Of a DNA stretch of 64,000 nucleotides, positions 63,999 through 64,000 are shown in pieces (positions within the stretch are counted from its first letter, which is position 1; the number at the start of each line of letters is the position of its first letter). This DNA comes from Balneola sp. (lineage in GTDB: Bacteria > Bacteroidota > Rhodothermia > Balneolales > Balneolaceae), in assembly GCA_017640785.1 (NCBI GenBank), contig JAEPPZ010000010.1:1-64000 (forward strand), in the 5' to 3' direction. A model generated the notes under the pieces. The model did no database searches. It saw nothing but the letters and a program-made list of their open reading frames with translations, and was not told the origin of the DNA. The position numbers and the translations under genes are program-made.

Positions 63999-64000
63999 GT

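Overview
The window looks like chromosomal DNA of a Gram-negative marine-type bacterium of the Bacteroidota/Balneolota assemblage (my best guess is Balneolales). The reasons are moderate-to-low GC, few clear Shine-Dalgarno sites, a TonB receptor with an N-terminal carboxypeptidase-regulatory-like domain, many short lipoproteins, a GIN-domain protein, a DksA/TraR protein that has lost most zinc ligands, a eukaryote-like IleRS, and an ABC-permease/M1-peptidase fusion. This assignment is inference from gene content; no rRNA is present.

Layout. 1-3130: two AT-rich lipoprotein cassettes around an attC-like structure, then an M28 peptidase and a DUF3124 lipoprotein. 3224-5835: a TPP riboswitch controlling a TonB-dependent receptor, probably for a thiamin-related compound. 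6036-8907: sucC, divergent from the overlapping pair pyrR-pyrB. 8937-20154: a surface polysaccharide locus (ExoA-like GT2, two GT4, WecB-type epimerase, Wzz-like, Wzy-like, Wzx-like, a second GT2 and a Wza-like exporter), with tight overlaps and TTG/GTG starts. 20162-24820: EamA transporter, yidC-rnpA-rpmH (rpmH overlaps rnpA) and a GAF histidine kinase. 25112-30254: cold-shock protein, Fic protein, and the translation block rplM-rpsI-rpsB-tsf-pyrH on the minus strand.

30480-46800 is mixed: a small lipoprotein, a VOC protein, an AlaDH/PNT-family dehydrogenase, a DUF3052-YdeI-like protein, an ABC ATPase with its giant permease-peptidase partner, DUF2461, a small-membrane-protein/phospholipase D set, an SDR, a GroES-like protein, a GIN protein, a BtuF-like protein, a luciferase-like monooxygenase, fructosamine kinase and LMW-PTP. 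46975-54472 holds ileS-dksA-like-lspA on plus, then ribBA, yajC, a class V aminotransferase and a YtxH protein on minus. 54947-62606 is a tandem-RND efflux operon with its adaptor and an upstream palindromic operator candidate, divergent from a transaldolase-like gene. The window ends with a four-helix-bundle (23S IVP-like) gene bracketed by short direct repeats.

Most non-routine signals are non-coding: several families of intergenic palindromes (36-bp near-perfect hairpins at 5842 and 45383, REP-like hairpin-plus-tail units at 5965 and 33362, a 140-bp bipartite MITE-like unit at 38212), the attC-like fold at 661-757, the riboswitch with a candidate SD-sequestering arm, and the triple half-site operator at 62671-62719. 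Among proteins, the GTP cyclohydrolase II half of RibBA has lost its three zinc cysteines, and the first polysaccharide glycosyltransferase has no standard start codon.
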